Position numbers and translations under genes: made by a program. Shown here piece by piece: positions 12,131-22,410 of a stretch of DNA of 64,000 nt. The DNA is from Lycorma delicatula. Its lineage: Eukaryota; Arthropoda; Insecta; Hemiptera; Fulgoridae. Under the pieces are notes generated by a model, which worked only from the letters and a program-made list of their open reading frames with translations, was not told the origin of the DNA and did no database searches. Numbering within the stretch: the first letter of the stretch is position 1; each line of letters starts with the position of its first letter. The stretch lies in the NCBI RefSeq assembly GCF_047948215.1, contig NC_134463.1, positions 55,000,201 through 55,064,200 of the forward strand, written 5' to 3'.

Positions 12131-12475
12131 ATATTTATAAAATAAATAAATATAAATGGTTATTTTGAGTAAGATTAACAATAACTCAAATGTTTCTATT
12201 TTTTTAGTCGACGGGCTAATACGGAAGTACCACAATTTATTATACATTTTTAAAGGTCATTCAAAACTAATTTTATCTAAACTTATTGAAATTTTTTTTC
12301 ATAGGTAGGCAGTAGATATATAACTAGATGGTACTACTATTTAGTAGTACTATATTTATTTCATAGGTTGGAACCAGCTGCTGGTCCCAACAATTAAGCT
12401 TTTTTTATTGCATCTGAATAACAATAAAATTTAAGTAAGCGATTGGAATAGTGGACTATGTTATTATCTAACAAC
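12131..12475. other. AT-rich DNA without recognised features
   Basis: Nothing recognised. Confidence 0.5.
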
Positions 12476-12790
12476 ACCTATAAATCTCCTATAGAAGAAT
12501 ATGCGACATCATTTTTGTTAATGGGTACAGAGATGGAAACGCACGAGCTGCGTAGTCGCATGATTATCATCAAACACTTACGAATAGAAGGATTCCAGGT
12601 ACGGAACATTTGCTTCGTTATTTCGATGCTTATATAACACTGGGTCACTGCCGCCTCCATATATTGCACAACGGCAATAACAACATCCTGCGGCGGAAGA
12701 AGAAAACGTAATTCAGCACGATGAACGTATCCCGGTCATCTGCTCTGAATATGTTACCGCAGTAATTTTACATAAAATAATGAATGGAAA
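12476..12790 (+). pseudogene. Mariner-like transposase N-terminal (DUF4817-like) remnant
   Basis: In shifting frames the plus strand reads VNGYRDGNARAA, YHQTLTNRRIPGTEHLLRYF, ITLGHCR and later EEENVIQHDE. This resembles the helix-turn-helix leader common on insect Tc1/mariner-type transposases: Y-G-x-x-x-x-N-A-R-A-A, then P-N-R-R-x-P-x-x-x-T-F, then V-x-x-A-V. It is heavily decayed with stops, and no DDE part follows that I can recognise. Confidence 0.55.
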
Positions 12791-13059
12791 ATATTTAAAG
12801 AGATCTTCCTGTACGTTCAAATAATTTGCACTGGATTCTAACAACGTTAATAATGTGGATTTTTTTTGGTTTACCCATTATGCTAAATTTATTCGAAGTG
12901 GAATTCTTAATTCAAAAAGATTCACATATGAAGTCATAAAAATCTACATACCACCGTCGAAACTGGATACAAACACGGGTTCTACGACTGTACACATTGG
13001 TTTCACAATGGTATAAAAATTTGATTAAAAGTTTTATTTGTTTATTATCCATTACGCCA
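12791..13059. other. Unassigned sequence
   Basis: No recognised feature. It could hold the decayed remainder of the transposase upstream. Confidence 0.4.
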
Positions 13060-13440
13060 AAAATAAAATTGTGTGTTTTCCGACCCCAATTTGTTGTCTT
13101 ATACTCCTGATTTCTCGAAAACTACTAATAATATAGTTCTAGGATCGTATTTTTTTTTATTTCAATTTTTTAGGTCAGATTTCATACAAAACCACAACAT
13201 TTATCCCTTAATTTGTGTCCCGAGAATTAATCTGGCTAAATTTTACGGAAGGGGCAAAAATCAGGCTGAAATCTTTCGCCAACCGATCCTCGCTAACGAA
13301 GCATTTCCAAACCGTTTGTTATATTCTTCGTGAATCAATCTGTATAAAGTGTATAACGTAGTTCTCCCGGGACTTTCATAACCTATTCTGCTTGTGAAAA
13401 TAATGGAAAACATTTATATAAACATATCTCCTAAAATTCG
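13060..13440 (+). repeat. Interspersed repeat, family G copy 1
   Basis: Colinear with 56440-56722. Both have TTTCTCGAAAACTACT-like sequence, then TTTTAGGTCAGATTTCATAC, ATTTATCCCTTAATTTG, CGCTAACGAAGCATTTCCAA and GGACTTTCATAACC. Here the order is intact over about 370 bp. The 86-codon open frame (13073-13333) is incidental. Class unknown, probably a non-autonomous DNA element. Confidence 0.65.
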
Positions 13441-13465
13441 AGAATAATGAAAATACCTTTAAAAA

Positions 13466-13575
13466 GATGATGTGGACACCACATGACTTCCTAAATAAAT
13501 ATATTTAAATTTAAAAAAAAAAGTTAAATAAAAGGAAATGAAGTCGGATTCGAACCGATGTGGCTTTCTCTTGTA
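13466..13575 (-). repeat. Family I hairpin joined to a tRNA-like arm
   Basis: GATGTGGACACCACATGACTTCC at 13469 is the family I end. About 70 bp on lies GGATTCGAACC (13546-13556), whose reverse complement is a good B box inside a complete T-arm (TCGG-TTCGAAT-CCGA). Read on the minus strand this looks like a SINE: tRNA-like head, AT-rich body, family I tail. No cloverleaf can be drawn, so it is not a tRNA gene. Confidence 0.6.
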
Positions 13576-14529
13576 CGATCCAAATATTTCATTATTTAGA
13601 ATTTTATTTGGCTATAATTCTGGAACCAATGAAAATAAGTACCAATTATGATCCAAATTTGTTTGGATTTTAAGCTTTTTTGGACACTTTTGGTCGAGTC
13701 GATTGCAATCAAAAAAGGAGGTGCAAATCTAGATGTTACAACAGTCCTAAATCCAAAATTGCAACATTCTACGGCTAATCGTTTTTGAGTTACGCAAGAT
13801 ACGTACGTACATATAGACATCACGCTCAAACTAGTCAAAATGGATATTTCCGTTAAAATCTGAAAACCGAAATTTTTTGCGATCACAATACTTCCTTTAC
13901 TTCGTACAAGGAATTAAAAATATCTACCAGAAGAAAATCAACGCTGCTTGAATTTAATTTCTGTAAATATTAAAGTGTGTAATCTATTATTTTACTGTAT
14001 TCTTTTAATTAAAATATTACTATTATTATTTTTAGATATATTATTTTAATTAAAATAATATAATTATCATTATTAAATTAAAAACAGAAGACAATTGTTC
14101 CAATTATCTTCCACAAATTGCAAAATAAAATGAGTTGAGATTATCAATTAAATTAACAAAAGAAAGGATCGGGTATTCGTTTCTGTCAGTGTCACCAATG
14201 AAATCGATTATCTGTTAACTCAGTTATATATGAGAACATGCTAGAAATCAGTATTCTACATTTAATTCCATTGTTAACCACTTAACTTTTAAAAAAGAAA
14301 AAAGCTGACAATACAGCTGTTTCACTTTCTTGGCATCGGTTATTTATTCTTATATAGTGACAAAATAAATGTACATGAAAAATAGTTTTAAAATTAAAAA
14401 AATCGATATTAATAAACGATAATAATAATAATTTAAAAAATCGGTTTTTGGTAAAGGCGAGAATTTGAAGGCAAATTATTTTTTTTAAATAGTAAAATAA
14501 GCATGTATAAATACATTGAGCTTAATATA
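13576..14529. other. AT-rich DNA without recognised features
   Basis: Nothing recognised. The 96-codon minus frame at 13596-13886 has no familiar motif. Confidence 0.45.
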
Positions 14530-15108
14530 AAGTGGAAATTTGGAAATATCTCTTCCTGTTTGGTAGACGGATGTCCCAGAATTGCAAATATTTCGGGCTA
14601 CAGGACAACCCCTACCATACCTTCTTTGAATGTCCTCGGTGGGGTGGGGCCAAGTTAAACTGTAATGTCGAATGGATAACACCTGAAACTACTGTCCAGT
14701 TCATATTAAAGGATTTAAGGGAATTGCTAAACATGAAGAAGCTGATTGCTGACATCCTAAAGAGGAAAGAAAAGGATTACAGAGAATGGGAACCCGGGTG
14801 GAAGACGTGGGGGGAAGAACAAACCCTTGCTGAGCTGCCGTTCATCCATCCTTGCACAGAAGGCGACAGTGAGGAGTCACGGGAACTCCCAACCCCCCCG
14901 AGTCAAAAAAAAAAAATTGTGAAAAGACTGAGTTCCGGCGAATGGGGCAGGGTCCCGGGAACGGCACAGCCGGGCCCGGCTACCCCCGTCTCTAGAATTA
15001 GAGGCAGGCAAATTAAAATAAGAAGGTCCGAACCGGCTGGCCGACCTGCCATACGCAAAGATACGCCCCTAGACTGAGTCATGCTTGACTGCAGATCGTG
15101 TCCAGGGA
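14530..15108 (+). pseudogene. R1/Jockey-group LINE 3' end (C-terminal zinc knuckle and tail)
   Basis: An open frame at 14532-15077 (181 codons) reads RRMSQNCKYFGLQDNPYHTF then FECPRW. This is the C-terminal C-x2-C-x7-8-H-x4-C knuckle of R1, Jockey and I-group LINEs. The second cysteine is replaced by phenylalanine (TTC) here. It continues through ILKDLRELLNMKKLIADILK and a basic, proline-rich tail. Everything upstream (endonuclease, reverse transcriptase) is missing, so the copy is 5'-truncated. The first ATG is not a natural start. The GC-rich end carries GGGAACGGCACAGCCGGGCC, also found at 11.95 kb. Confidence 0.8.
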
Positions 15109-15148
15109 TGTCAGGGGAGGAAAATATATATATATTCCTCCCCTGACA
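15109..15148. repeat. Perfect hairpin at the end of the LINE tail
   Basis: TGTCAGGGGAGGAA (15109-15122) and TTCCTCCCCTGACA (15135-15148) are exact inverted repeats around a 12-bp (AT)n centre that can also pair. It sits right after the R1-like tail. It could be a terminal RNA structure of the LINE or a back-copied end. Confidence 0.85.
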
Positions 15149-15211
15149 TAAATATATGTATAACAATGTGCTGTTCTATGTATAATATATATATATATAT
15201 ATATATTTAAA

Positions 15212-15446
15212 GTGGGGTTATATTTACAGAATTTTGAGAAAATTGAAACAAAAAAGCTATCTACTCCATTCCGGGAGATACTGACCCCAAAACCTTTACT
15301 AAGTTTACGCCATCAAAAATACGTACAGATATTATTCCCCACTTTATTTTGTTTTTTGGGGTCCCTGGATCACGAAACGTCGAGAAATGAAAAAAAACCG
15401 TACCCCATTTTTTTATTGATTTCATTCTCATAGCATAGCTCTAGAT
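15212..15446 (+). repeat. Interspersed repeat, family B copy 1
   Basis: Shares GGGGTCCCTGGATCACGAAA, CGTCGAGAAATG and CATAGCATAGCTCTAGA with copies at 37190-37608 (plus), 55613-55990 (minus) and, more distantly, 42250-42610 (minus). Preceded by (TA)n at 15,186-15,207. It ends in the palindromic GCTCTAGA site into which the adjoining hAT element is inserted. Confidence 0.75.
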
Positions 15447-16685
15447 TAGCGTTTCTCAATCTAGGGATCACGGTGATATGAAACGGAATCACGAAATTAG
15501 CCTACAACTTCACACGTAAACAATAATAAAATCATTTTAGGAGAAACAAAATAATTTATTACAGGCATTTTAGTTACATTTATTTTAGTTACACATATAA
15601 TGAAAATAAATTAATGAGATGACTGCTTTTGTTTTTCATTTAAAAGTTTCTCCGTATGTGGTTCTATATTAGAAACACCAAAAAACAAATTGTTTTCAAG
15701 CTATAAAAGAAGATTTTTAGAACAACTATAAACGAAACGTCCTTGATGTGTCGTTAGAAAATAGACTTTTTTTTTTAGTTTTTACTTTTTTCATACCTAT
15801 TTAAAATGTAACTTCTTTCACTGACCATTTAAAATGTAACAGGCAATATGAGGTTTTCTGCAATTGTACGGGGTTTGGACATCTTCGCTACTCTTAATGC
15901 TACGAGTTAAGATACTTCAAATTTATATTTATCAGTATGACTTGATTTACAAATAATAGTTTGTTGATTTCTCAAAGTATTTCAAAAGAAATATTCTTTC
16001 GAAACATTCAAAGGGTTTGCTTTTATGATCCGGATATTTAGTTTCCAAATGTAGAATTAATTTTTATGGCTTCATGTTATCATCGGAGAGGATTTGAAAG
16101 CAAACAATGTACTGTTCCTTTTCATACAATGAAGTAAAACCATAATTTAAATAACTGTAATTGTACAGCCTGTCTTTTTACCAATCCAGTCACTGGATGT
16201 AGATGGCATTTTCGTTTTACCAATTTTTTTTTCAAATTTATCCATTTAGAATCTAATTGAAAAAACAAAAACACAGTTACACCGTTTGACCGCACACTCA
16301 AAAAAACCGAAACCTCAATTAATATTATTTTCAATGAAACTTCGCATTCGAAACTAAATTCGGCAATCCCTTACTCCTCTTTTATGCTGCTGAGAGCACG
16401 ACGTGTTCAAACGTATCATATGCACGTTCGAACATAACACTCTCATAGTGAATATTACGCAAGCAGACCCAATTACAAACAACACGTACACCTGAAGTTG
16501 GAACGTGTAAATTGCTCATATTTGTAAATTTAATACAAATGTTCATACGTCGCTATCAACGCAGCTAAATAGTTTTAACTAGGTTTCATTGGGTTGTGAT
16601 TGGAGGGAGGGGGTGTTGCGAAATATTAATTTTCTTTTTTTTTAGCTTTTTGGGGTCGTGGAGCTAAAAAGGTTGACAATCCCTG
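15447..16685 (-). mobile_element. Non-autonomous hAT element (1.24 kb)
   Basis: Left end TAGCGTTTCTCAATCTAGGG and right end (reverse) CAGGGATTGTCAACCTTTTT plus GACCCC follow the hAT terminal pattern CAG-x-G-x-TTCTCAA-x-CT. Flanks CTCTAGAT (15439-15446) and TTCTAGAA (16686-16693) agree at 6 of 8 bases and centre on TA, as expected for an aged 8-bp hAT target duplication. Inside, the minus strand holds debris of a BED-finger transposase. Confidence 0.75.
15770..16290 (-). pseudogene. hAT transposase remnant with BED zinc finger (ZBED5-like)
   Basis: Minus strand, broken frames: KRKMPSTSSD near the start, then IMVLL/GFTSLYEKEQ, YIVCFQILSDDNMKP, KLILHLETKYPDHKSKPFEC and FERIFLLKYF. Reading C-x2-C... 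then K-L-x-x-H-L-x-x-K-x-P-x-H gives the BED finger plus following segment of hAT transposases of the ZBED5/SCAND3-like group. Only the N-terminal third remains, and the first cysteine of the finger is not evident (YIVC). No RNase-H-like core is left, so it is not autonomous. Confidence 0.7.
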
Positions 16686-17743
16686 TTCTAGAACTATGAT
16701 GCCAACAAAGGAAAAAGGTAAAATTTATATGATGTGGTAACGTAATCTTTTCAACAATTTATACTAGACTATAACACTTTCGATTTGGTTGTAATTTTTT
16801 TTACTGAATTTATTCCCCTTAATAAAATAAATTAAATAATTACAAAAATTTAAAAGAATTTAATATAAATTACGTTAAAATATGTTTTAAACTGAAAAAA
16901 GCTTGATTTTAGAGTTTATTAATTAGTTAAATTTGATATTAAAAGAGAAAGAAAAACAATTATATTTTGGTTTGTACAAAACCCAAAATCGTTTAGATAT
17001 ATAACAGATAAGAAAAAAGTAGTTATTTTTACGTAGCACATTCTATCATTTTTCTTATTTATTTCTTTCCTTAAAGGGAAAATAATATCTGTGTTTATAT
17101 AAGCATGAAATTGGAATTTACGTTATAAAAAGAAAGTAAACAAATTCTAAAAAAAGAAAGGGAAAAATTGAATATTATTTTTCTTCGTTTATTAAGCTGG
17201 ATTTTCACTTAAGCTAGAAGGATAATGTTAACAGATAAGACGAAATGGAAACAGAATTTACGCTTACATAAAGATAAATATTAGGAAAATATAATAAACA
17301 TGTACATTCAGATGGAAATATACTTCAACTACACTTTACATTATTTGAATTTTGCGTGGGATTTAATTATCTGTGGAAAAATATTAATACCATTAACAAA
17401 AATTCATTTATTACAATATTAAAAAAAAAAAAATTAATGAATTCTATAAGTTTTCCAGCTACGCCGGTCGTGTTATACAGTTCATGGATTTAATCATTTT
17501 AAGCTCTTATTTATATCTTTATGATAAAATAATTCCTTTTTATTGTAAAACAATAACAAAAATTATGATTTATCTATTCACATTTTTATGCACGAGTAAA
17601 AATATTTATTTTTAACTGTGTGATATAAAATTAAATACAAAAACATTGTTTATTTCTATACTTGTGGAGGACATAATGAAAGTTGGACGGTGTGACTATA
17701 TTTTGTGTTCTTGTTCTTTTCCAAACATATACAATAACTAATG
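16686..17743. other. AT-rich DNA, first 40 bp related to family B
   Basis: TTCTAGAACTATGATGCCAA at 16686 is the reverse of the family B end (GCATCATAGCTCTAGAG), so the hAT above sits in the middle of a palindromic B-type end. The rest is AT-rich with nothing recognised. Confidence 0.5.
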
Positions 17744-18863
17744 GTGTTCAAAAAGTGATGCAACCTTATGGGAAGATGAGTAAGTTAAATAATTGTTGAA
17801 AGTGACTTCCATTATCTGATTTACATAGTTGAATACGACTTTGCATGCTCTTAATCACATTCTGTAACGTTTGTTGAGAAATTGCAGCGACACATCGTTC
17901 AATTTCGCTCTGCAATACAGGAATGGTGTGTGGTTGAGTTTTGTAAGCAGCATCCTTAAAGTATCCCTACAAGAAAAAGTTAGAGGGGAATAAATCAGGA
18001 GACCAAGGAGGCCACAGCCCTTTCGAAATCACTTGTCCATGAAAAAACTGATCCAATAAAGTCGAAATATTGTTAGCTGTATGAGCCGTAGCAATGTCCT
18101 GCTGAAAACACGTGTACTCTAGCCGATCTAGTGTTCACAAATTGTTGCACAATCTGTATACATTGCTCACTGGTCACTGTGCCATGAGAGAATGTAATGC
18201 AGATTCGGCTACGTGAAATTACTAACCGAACATCCACTTCTTGTCCATGAAAAAGAGACTCGTGCAGCTGATGTGGATTTTCCGTACACTAAATGCGTGA
18301 ATTCTGAGCATTCACGTATCCATCAAGGTAGAACCACGCCTGGTCAGATCAAAACCATTCATCGAGTTCTTTCCCATCTGGCGTTAAAGATGAAATGAAC
18401 AACCGACAGAAAGCTACACGTTTTCCAATATCTGCAGGTAACAATTCGTGCATAACATGAATTCTGTATGGATGCATTTTTAAACATTTGCGCAATGCTG
18501 TGCGGGCACTACTCACAGAGAAACCAGACTGGCTAGTTAGGCGTCGCAAAAGACTTCTTGGGACTATCTTGCACTTCGATCACAGTTTCTGGTGTTAGTA
18601 GTTTTGGTCGACCACTTTTGGCTGTATCTGACAGTTTCCCTGTCTCTTGGAACATGTAGTACAGCCGCTTGACGAAGACCTTGTTTGGTGCATTCACCCC
18701 GTACGTTTCTGTGAAGGCATTCTGGGTCGGAGCATAACCGGCATATCTAATGTATTGGGAGATAATGTATTCTCTGCTGCATTGTGTAACCCATTTTCCT
18801 CAATTAAACCTTCAACAAAAGAAGAAAATATTTTTCTAAAATGTTGCGTCACTTTTTGAACAC
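17744..18863 (-). mobile_element. Tc1/mariner-superfamily-like element with both TIRs (1.12 kb)
   Basis: Left GTGTTCAAAAAGTGATGC (17744) and right GCGTCACTTTTTGAACAC (18846-18863) are inverted repeats with one mismatch, extending to about 21 bp. Slightly outside them TA dinucleotides (17,738 and 18,868 region) would fit a TA duplication with CAGAGTGTTC as the true tip, with a 1-bp loss on the left. The size and a single internal transposase on the minus strand fit a compact IS630/Tc1/mariner-type element. Confidence 0.85.
17772..18790 (-). pseudogene. Mariner-like transposase, nearly full length but broken
   Basis: From the 5' end (high coordinates): TQNAFTETYGVNAPNK, FVKRLYYMFQETGKLSDTAK and SGRPKLLTPE (N-terminal DNA-binding leader), then RRLTSQSGFSVSSARTALRK and YRIHVMHELLPADIGKRVAF, then QAWFYLDGYVNAQNSRI (first acidic residue region), YTCFQQDIATAHTANN (QQD motif) and LWPPWSPDLFPSNFFL (SPDL motif). 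Last comes CVAAISQQTLQNVIKSMQSR. Length is about 340 codons, normal for the family. Frameshifts and in-frame stops (for example within EWF-stop-SDQ and FFL-stop-GYF) inactivate it. All parts of the protein remain in order. Confidence 0.85.
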
Positions 18864-19689
18864 TCTGTAGTATGGTAAGTGAATACAGAATGGGATTCTG
18901 TATAGTAGACGTCTATCAGTTGTGCCCTATTCTTGATATCTACTTGTATCAACTCTTGAAGAAATGGTCTAAAATATTAGTGCATTAGTATCAATCTTTT
19001 AAAAAATATGTTTTCCGACTTTTTAAAAATTTGAGGGCTCATGCATCTGGGGCTCTTTTTAATTATTAAATATCTACCAAAATTTATTTTAAATAAATTA
19101 AAGTTTTTCGATTTTATAAAACATCTGTTAGCTCCTCTATCAGAGGAGGAGTATTAAACCATTTCAGTAAATTTACTGTTTAAAAAAATTGGTTTTAAGC
19201 AATAAAAATTTGAAACTGCGAAAAAATGTTTTAATTTTCGTGTTCCCATACTCCAGGGGAAGTATTCGGGTCACATTAAATTCTTAAGAAAATAATCCTA
19301 CAGAGGTGATAATTAATTTTAAAAAAAAAACTTTTTAAAATCGTTAAAAAAATACAAAGGTACAGCCATAATTTTAAATAAACAAAGTTGTAATTTTCTA
19401 AGACGTGAGTGAAACGTGTTGTCTATCTTTTTCTTCTTCAATTAATACCAAAGGCTATCAAAAAATAAATATTTTATATTTTAAATGCAATGGGTAACTT
19501 GCGAGATTGATTTAAATTTAAAATAAATTTAAAAACTAATTTTTTTAATTAAAAAAAAAAGTTTTTTATTACCACAGATCGTTGGAGTTGAAAGGGCAAA
19601 AAATCTGTAAAGCGGTTTGAAGGCCAATTGATGTTATAAAATATAATGCCAAACTTCCCGTTAGCTCCGTTTCTGACGTAAGATGTAAA
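18864..19689. other. AT-rich DNA without recognised features
   Basis: A small hairpin CTCCTCT-ATC-AGAGGAG lies at about 19,133-19,149. Nothing else recognised. Confidence 0.5.
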
Positions 19690-20085
19690 GAAAAACGAAT
19701 AGATTCATTTTTGGGGAGGTGAATATTAAATAAAAACTTTTGGTAATTTTTGATTTTTGTAAGAAAAACCTTTTGCTAAAATAATCCAATAAAAATTTGG
19801 TATCTTTGAATACCCCTATTACCAATTTTTTGCAAAAATTGAATACATTTTTTTTCCTCGAAGGTAGTACTTGTCTACCAAGTTTGAAAAAAATTGGTCG
19901 ATGAGGTCCGAAGTTATAACACCAAATACAAGCCAACATACAGGTACATCTTACATACAGACACACAAAATGTCGTCTACAAAAATACATTTTTTGAACT
20001 TGGGAGAATTAGAATCCATTTTTTTCACAGTTTATTTAAATAAATTTTTTAAATTAATTTTCTTTTTTAATTTCTTCTAAGAAAC
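19690..20085. repeat. Probable unclassified interspersed repeat
   Basis: Text such as CTACCAAGTTTGAAAAAAAT, TGGTCGATGAGGTCCGAAGT and CAGACACACAAAATGTCGTC has the look of non-coding insect repeats (similar phrasing at 37,380-37,460 and 42,470-42,500). No second copy aligns well inside this window, so support is modest. Both open frames here are incidental. Confidence 0.4.
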
Positions 20086-20150
20086 AAAACTTAAAAAAAG
20101 AGCAATTTAATTATCATTATTATTATTTTTTTTGTTTTTACCAATCTATA

Positions 20151-20211
20151 TACTTTCCCGTTATAGTTTTAACTGCTACAACAACATATATCACTATAGT
20201 CAGGGAAGTAA
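20151..20211. repeat. Short inverted repeat, repeat-end like
   Basis: TACTTTCCCG-TTATAGT (20151) faces ACTATAG-TCAGGGAAGTA (20194-20211) across about 25 bp. TACTTTCCCGTCTAACGTTA also begins the family B-related copy at 42.25 kb, so this may be a solo end of that family. Confidence 0.5.
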
Positions 20212-22007
20212 AAAATTAATAATTGCCTTATGGTTTTAAAGGACTTAAAATTTGTATTCTTTCACATAGTTTTTTTTGGTACTAAATTAATATTATTAAA
20301 CCGTTATTAAATCCCTTTTTTCCATACATACAATAACATGGTATGCTCATGAAAACATACCAACACACTAGATTTGTCCTGACGTAACAAAAAAATTTTA
20401 AATTAAAGTGTGTTTACACACTGCGGATTGCTGGTCCGACAGATAAGAGAATGATTTGGTGGCGGGTTAACACTAATTAATTTTCTCCAACAAGGTTGTT
20501 GATGGCTATTAACCTGTCGCAGTGAACAGTTCAGTTGGCCAACTGCAACCACATTACATAGTGTAATTTATCCTTTCACACGCATAATTTTACGCCAGAA
20601 AACTAATACGTTTAAAAGAGATAAAAACAATAAAAAGGTATTGGTTTTTATATTTAAAAAATTTAAACCAGCAGTGTAGCACCGAACAACATGAGCATTC
20701 TAAAAAATTTATTTAGTCTAACCTATGCATAAAAATCTGTTTAATATGTATAATGTTACGGTACTAATTAATTTATATTAAATATCATAGCCTTAATGGT
20801 TACAAGAATATATCAGTCAATACTAAGCGCACGAAAGGCATTTGTGAATGAAGTGGTTTCCAATTTCCTTTTTCACAGAACCAGAAATCCTTTTACATAA
20901 CACAATATCAAAAACAGGTGATATTCAGCTCTAAAAGTAATATATTTGTTCATCAAAGTGATTGATTGTGTAATTAATACCATTACTCTCAAAGAAAGCA
21001 ATAATGCTTAATATAAAATGTAGCCATACGAATGACTGGAACTTAAAAGTGTAAAATAATAAATTAATGTACGTTCCTTTCAATGGGAATCAACACAGCC
21101 GTACTCTCCTATCAAGAGTGGAAAGGAAAAGTATTTTCTTTAAGTCAAACTTTTAAGATATGGAAAAACTTTCAATGAAACTATTACAAAAAAAAAAAAA
21201 AAAAAACAGAGAAAAATTTTTTTTCTTATAAAGTGAACTGCTATTTATTCTTTTTATAAGAAAAATTATGTAGCTGGATAATATTTAATACGAAGGTTAA
21301 ATTTTCATCGAACTGCTGCATCAACTTGTTTACTTCTCCCGGTAAGGATGACGTAATTTTGACACGTACTCTCAGTATTACAATATTTACTTGAAACGCA
21401 TGTAAATCGATCATTTCATTTATTTTTCTCTCTCTTCCTCCGCTAGTGGGCGCACAAAAAATTCAAAATCACACATTTGAATCTATATTTTCAACATTAG
21501 TATCAATATTTTCCCAAATAAAAGTTTATAGTAATTTATCACGGGTGATTTTCAGCATCAATTGTCAAATAGGGTGAATTACACGCAGGGCTGTAGATTT
21601 TCAATTTGCGTGCATAAATATTAAGAAAGAAAAATTAAAGGATTCAAAATAAAGAAACTAAAATAAAATTTAGTATAAAAATTTAAAAAAGTAAAATAAA
21701 GCTATTATTTTTTTGGAAAATTTTAAAGTAGATAAATTTTTATATACAGTTACAGAAAATTTATATTATATAATTTATTTTTATATTTATTAATGCTTAT
21801 TAATTGAAACAATAACACGGTAAATAATAAATTAGGTATTTTTTTATTGTAACTTGTAGATTACCTAATAGCATTTTTTGTTTAATTATTGTAACAAGTA
21901 TCTTTTAGTAACTGAAAAATGTTAATTCCATGTTAAGAAAAAACAAGTAATTGAAAATACATGAACAACCTAAGTTACATGACAATATTACAAAATACAA
22001 AAAATAT
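20212..22007. other. AT-rich DNA without recognised genes
   Basis: Includes an A20 run near 21,187. 20,400-20,570 is less AT-rich and has a CAGTTGGCCAACTG palindrome at about 20,531, but no family could be assigned. Confidence 0.45.
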
Positions 22008-22230
22008 GATGTGGACACTACATGACTTCCTTATATGCCTATTAAATTACATATACACATTTTTTGCTGCAATTCATTTAAACTTATTTTTGAAAGAGAT
22101 ACAATCCTCCAATTCTTTAATGAAGTGGACAGTTACACATTTGCTAAAATATTAGTTATTAACATCAAATATTTATACAATTATTAATTCAACAATTTTA
22201 CCTGAAATATTATGATAGATTAAAAGTCTT
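22008..22230 (+). repeat. Family I repeat, long copy
   Basis: Plus-strand GATGTGGACACTACATGACT, CCTATTAAATTACATATACA, AATTCTTTAATGAAGTGGAC and ATTATTAATTCAACAATTTT match the inverted copy at 3425-3698 colinearly over about 220 bp. Confidence 0.75.
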
Positions 22231-22360
22231 TATTAATAAAAATAAATACTTTAAATAAATATAATTCTTATATCTATCTAATACTATGTTTTTAAATTAT
22301 TATGATGCAACCATCAACAAAATGAACACAGAAACGAATAATTAGATGTTTCAGCAAATT

Positions 22361-22410
22361 TGATGTGGACACCACATGACTTACTTGTACACCTGATTTT
22401 CGATCCCATC
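22361..22410 (+). repeat. Family I hairpin end, short copy
   Basis: TGATGTGGACACCACATGAC then TTACTTGTACACC. Downstream sequence differs from the long copies. Confidence 0.65.

Noticed and set aside
13530..13560. Possible tRNA gene from a perfect T-arm
   Set aside because: No cloverleaf can be drawn upstream on the minus strand, and the flanks match a repeat.
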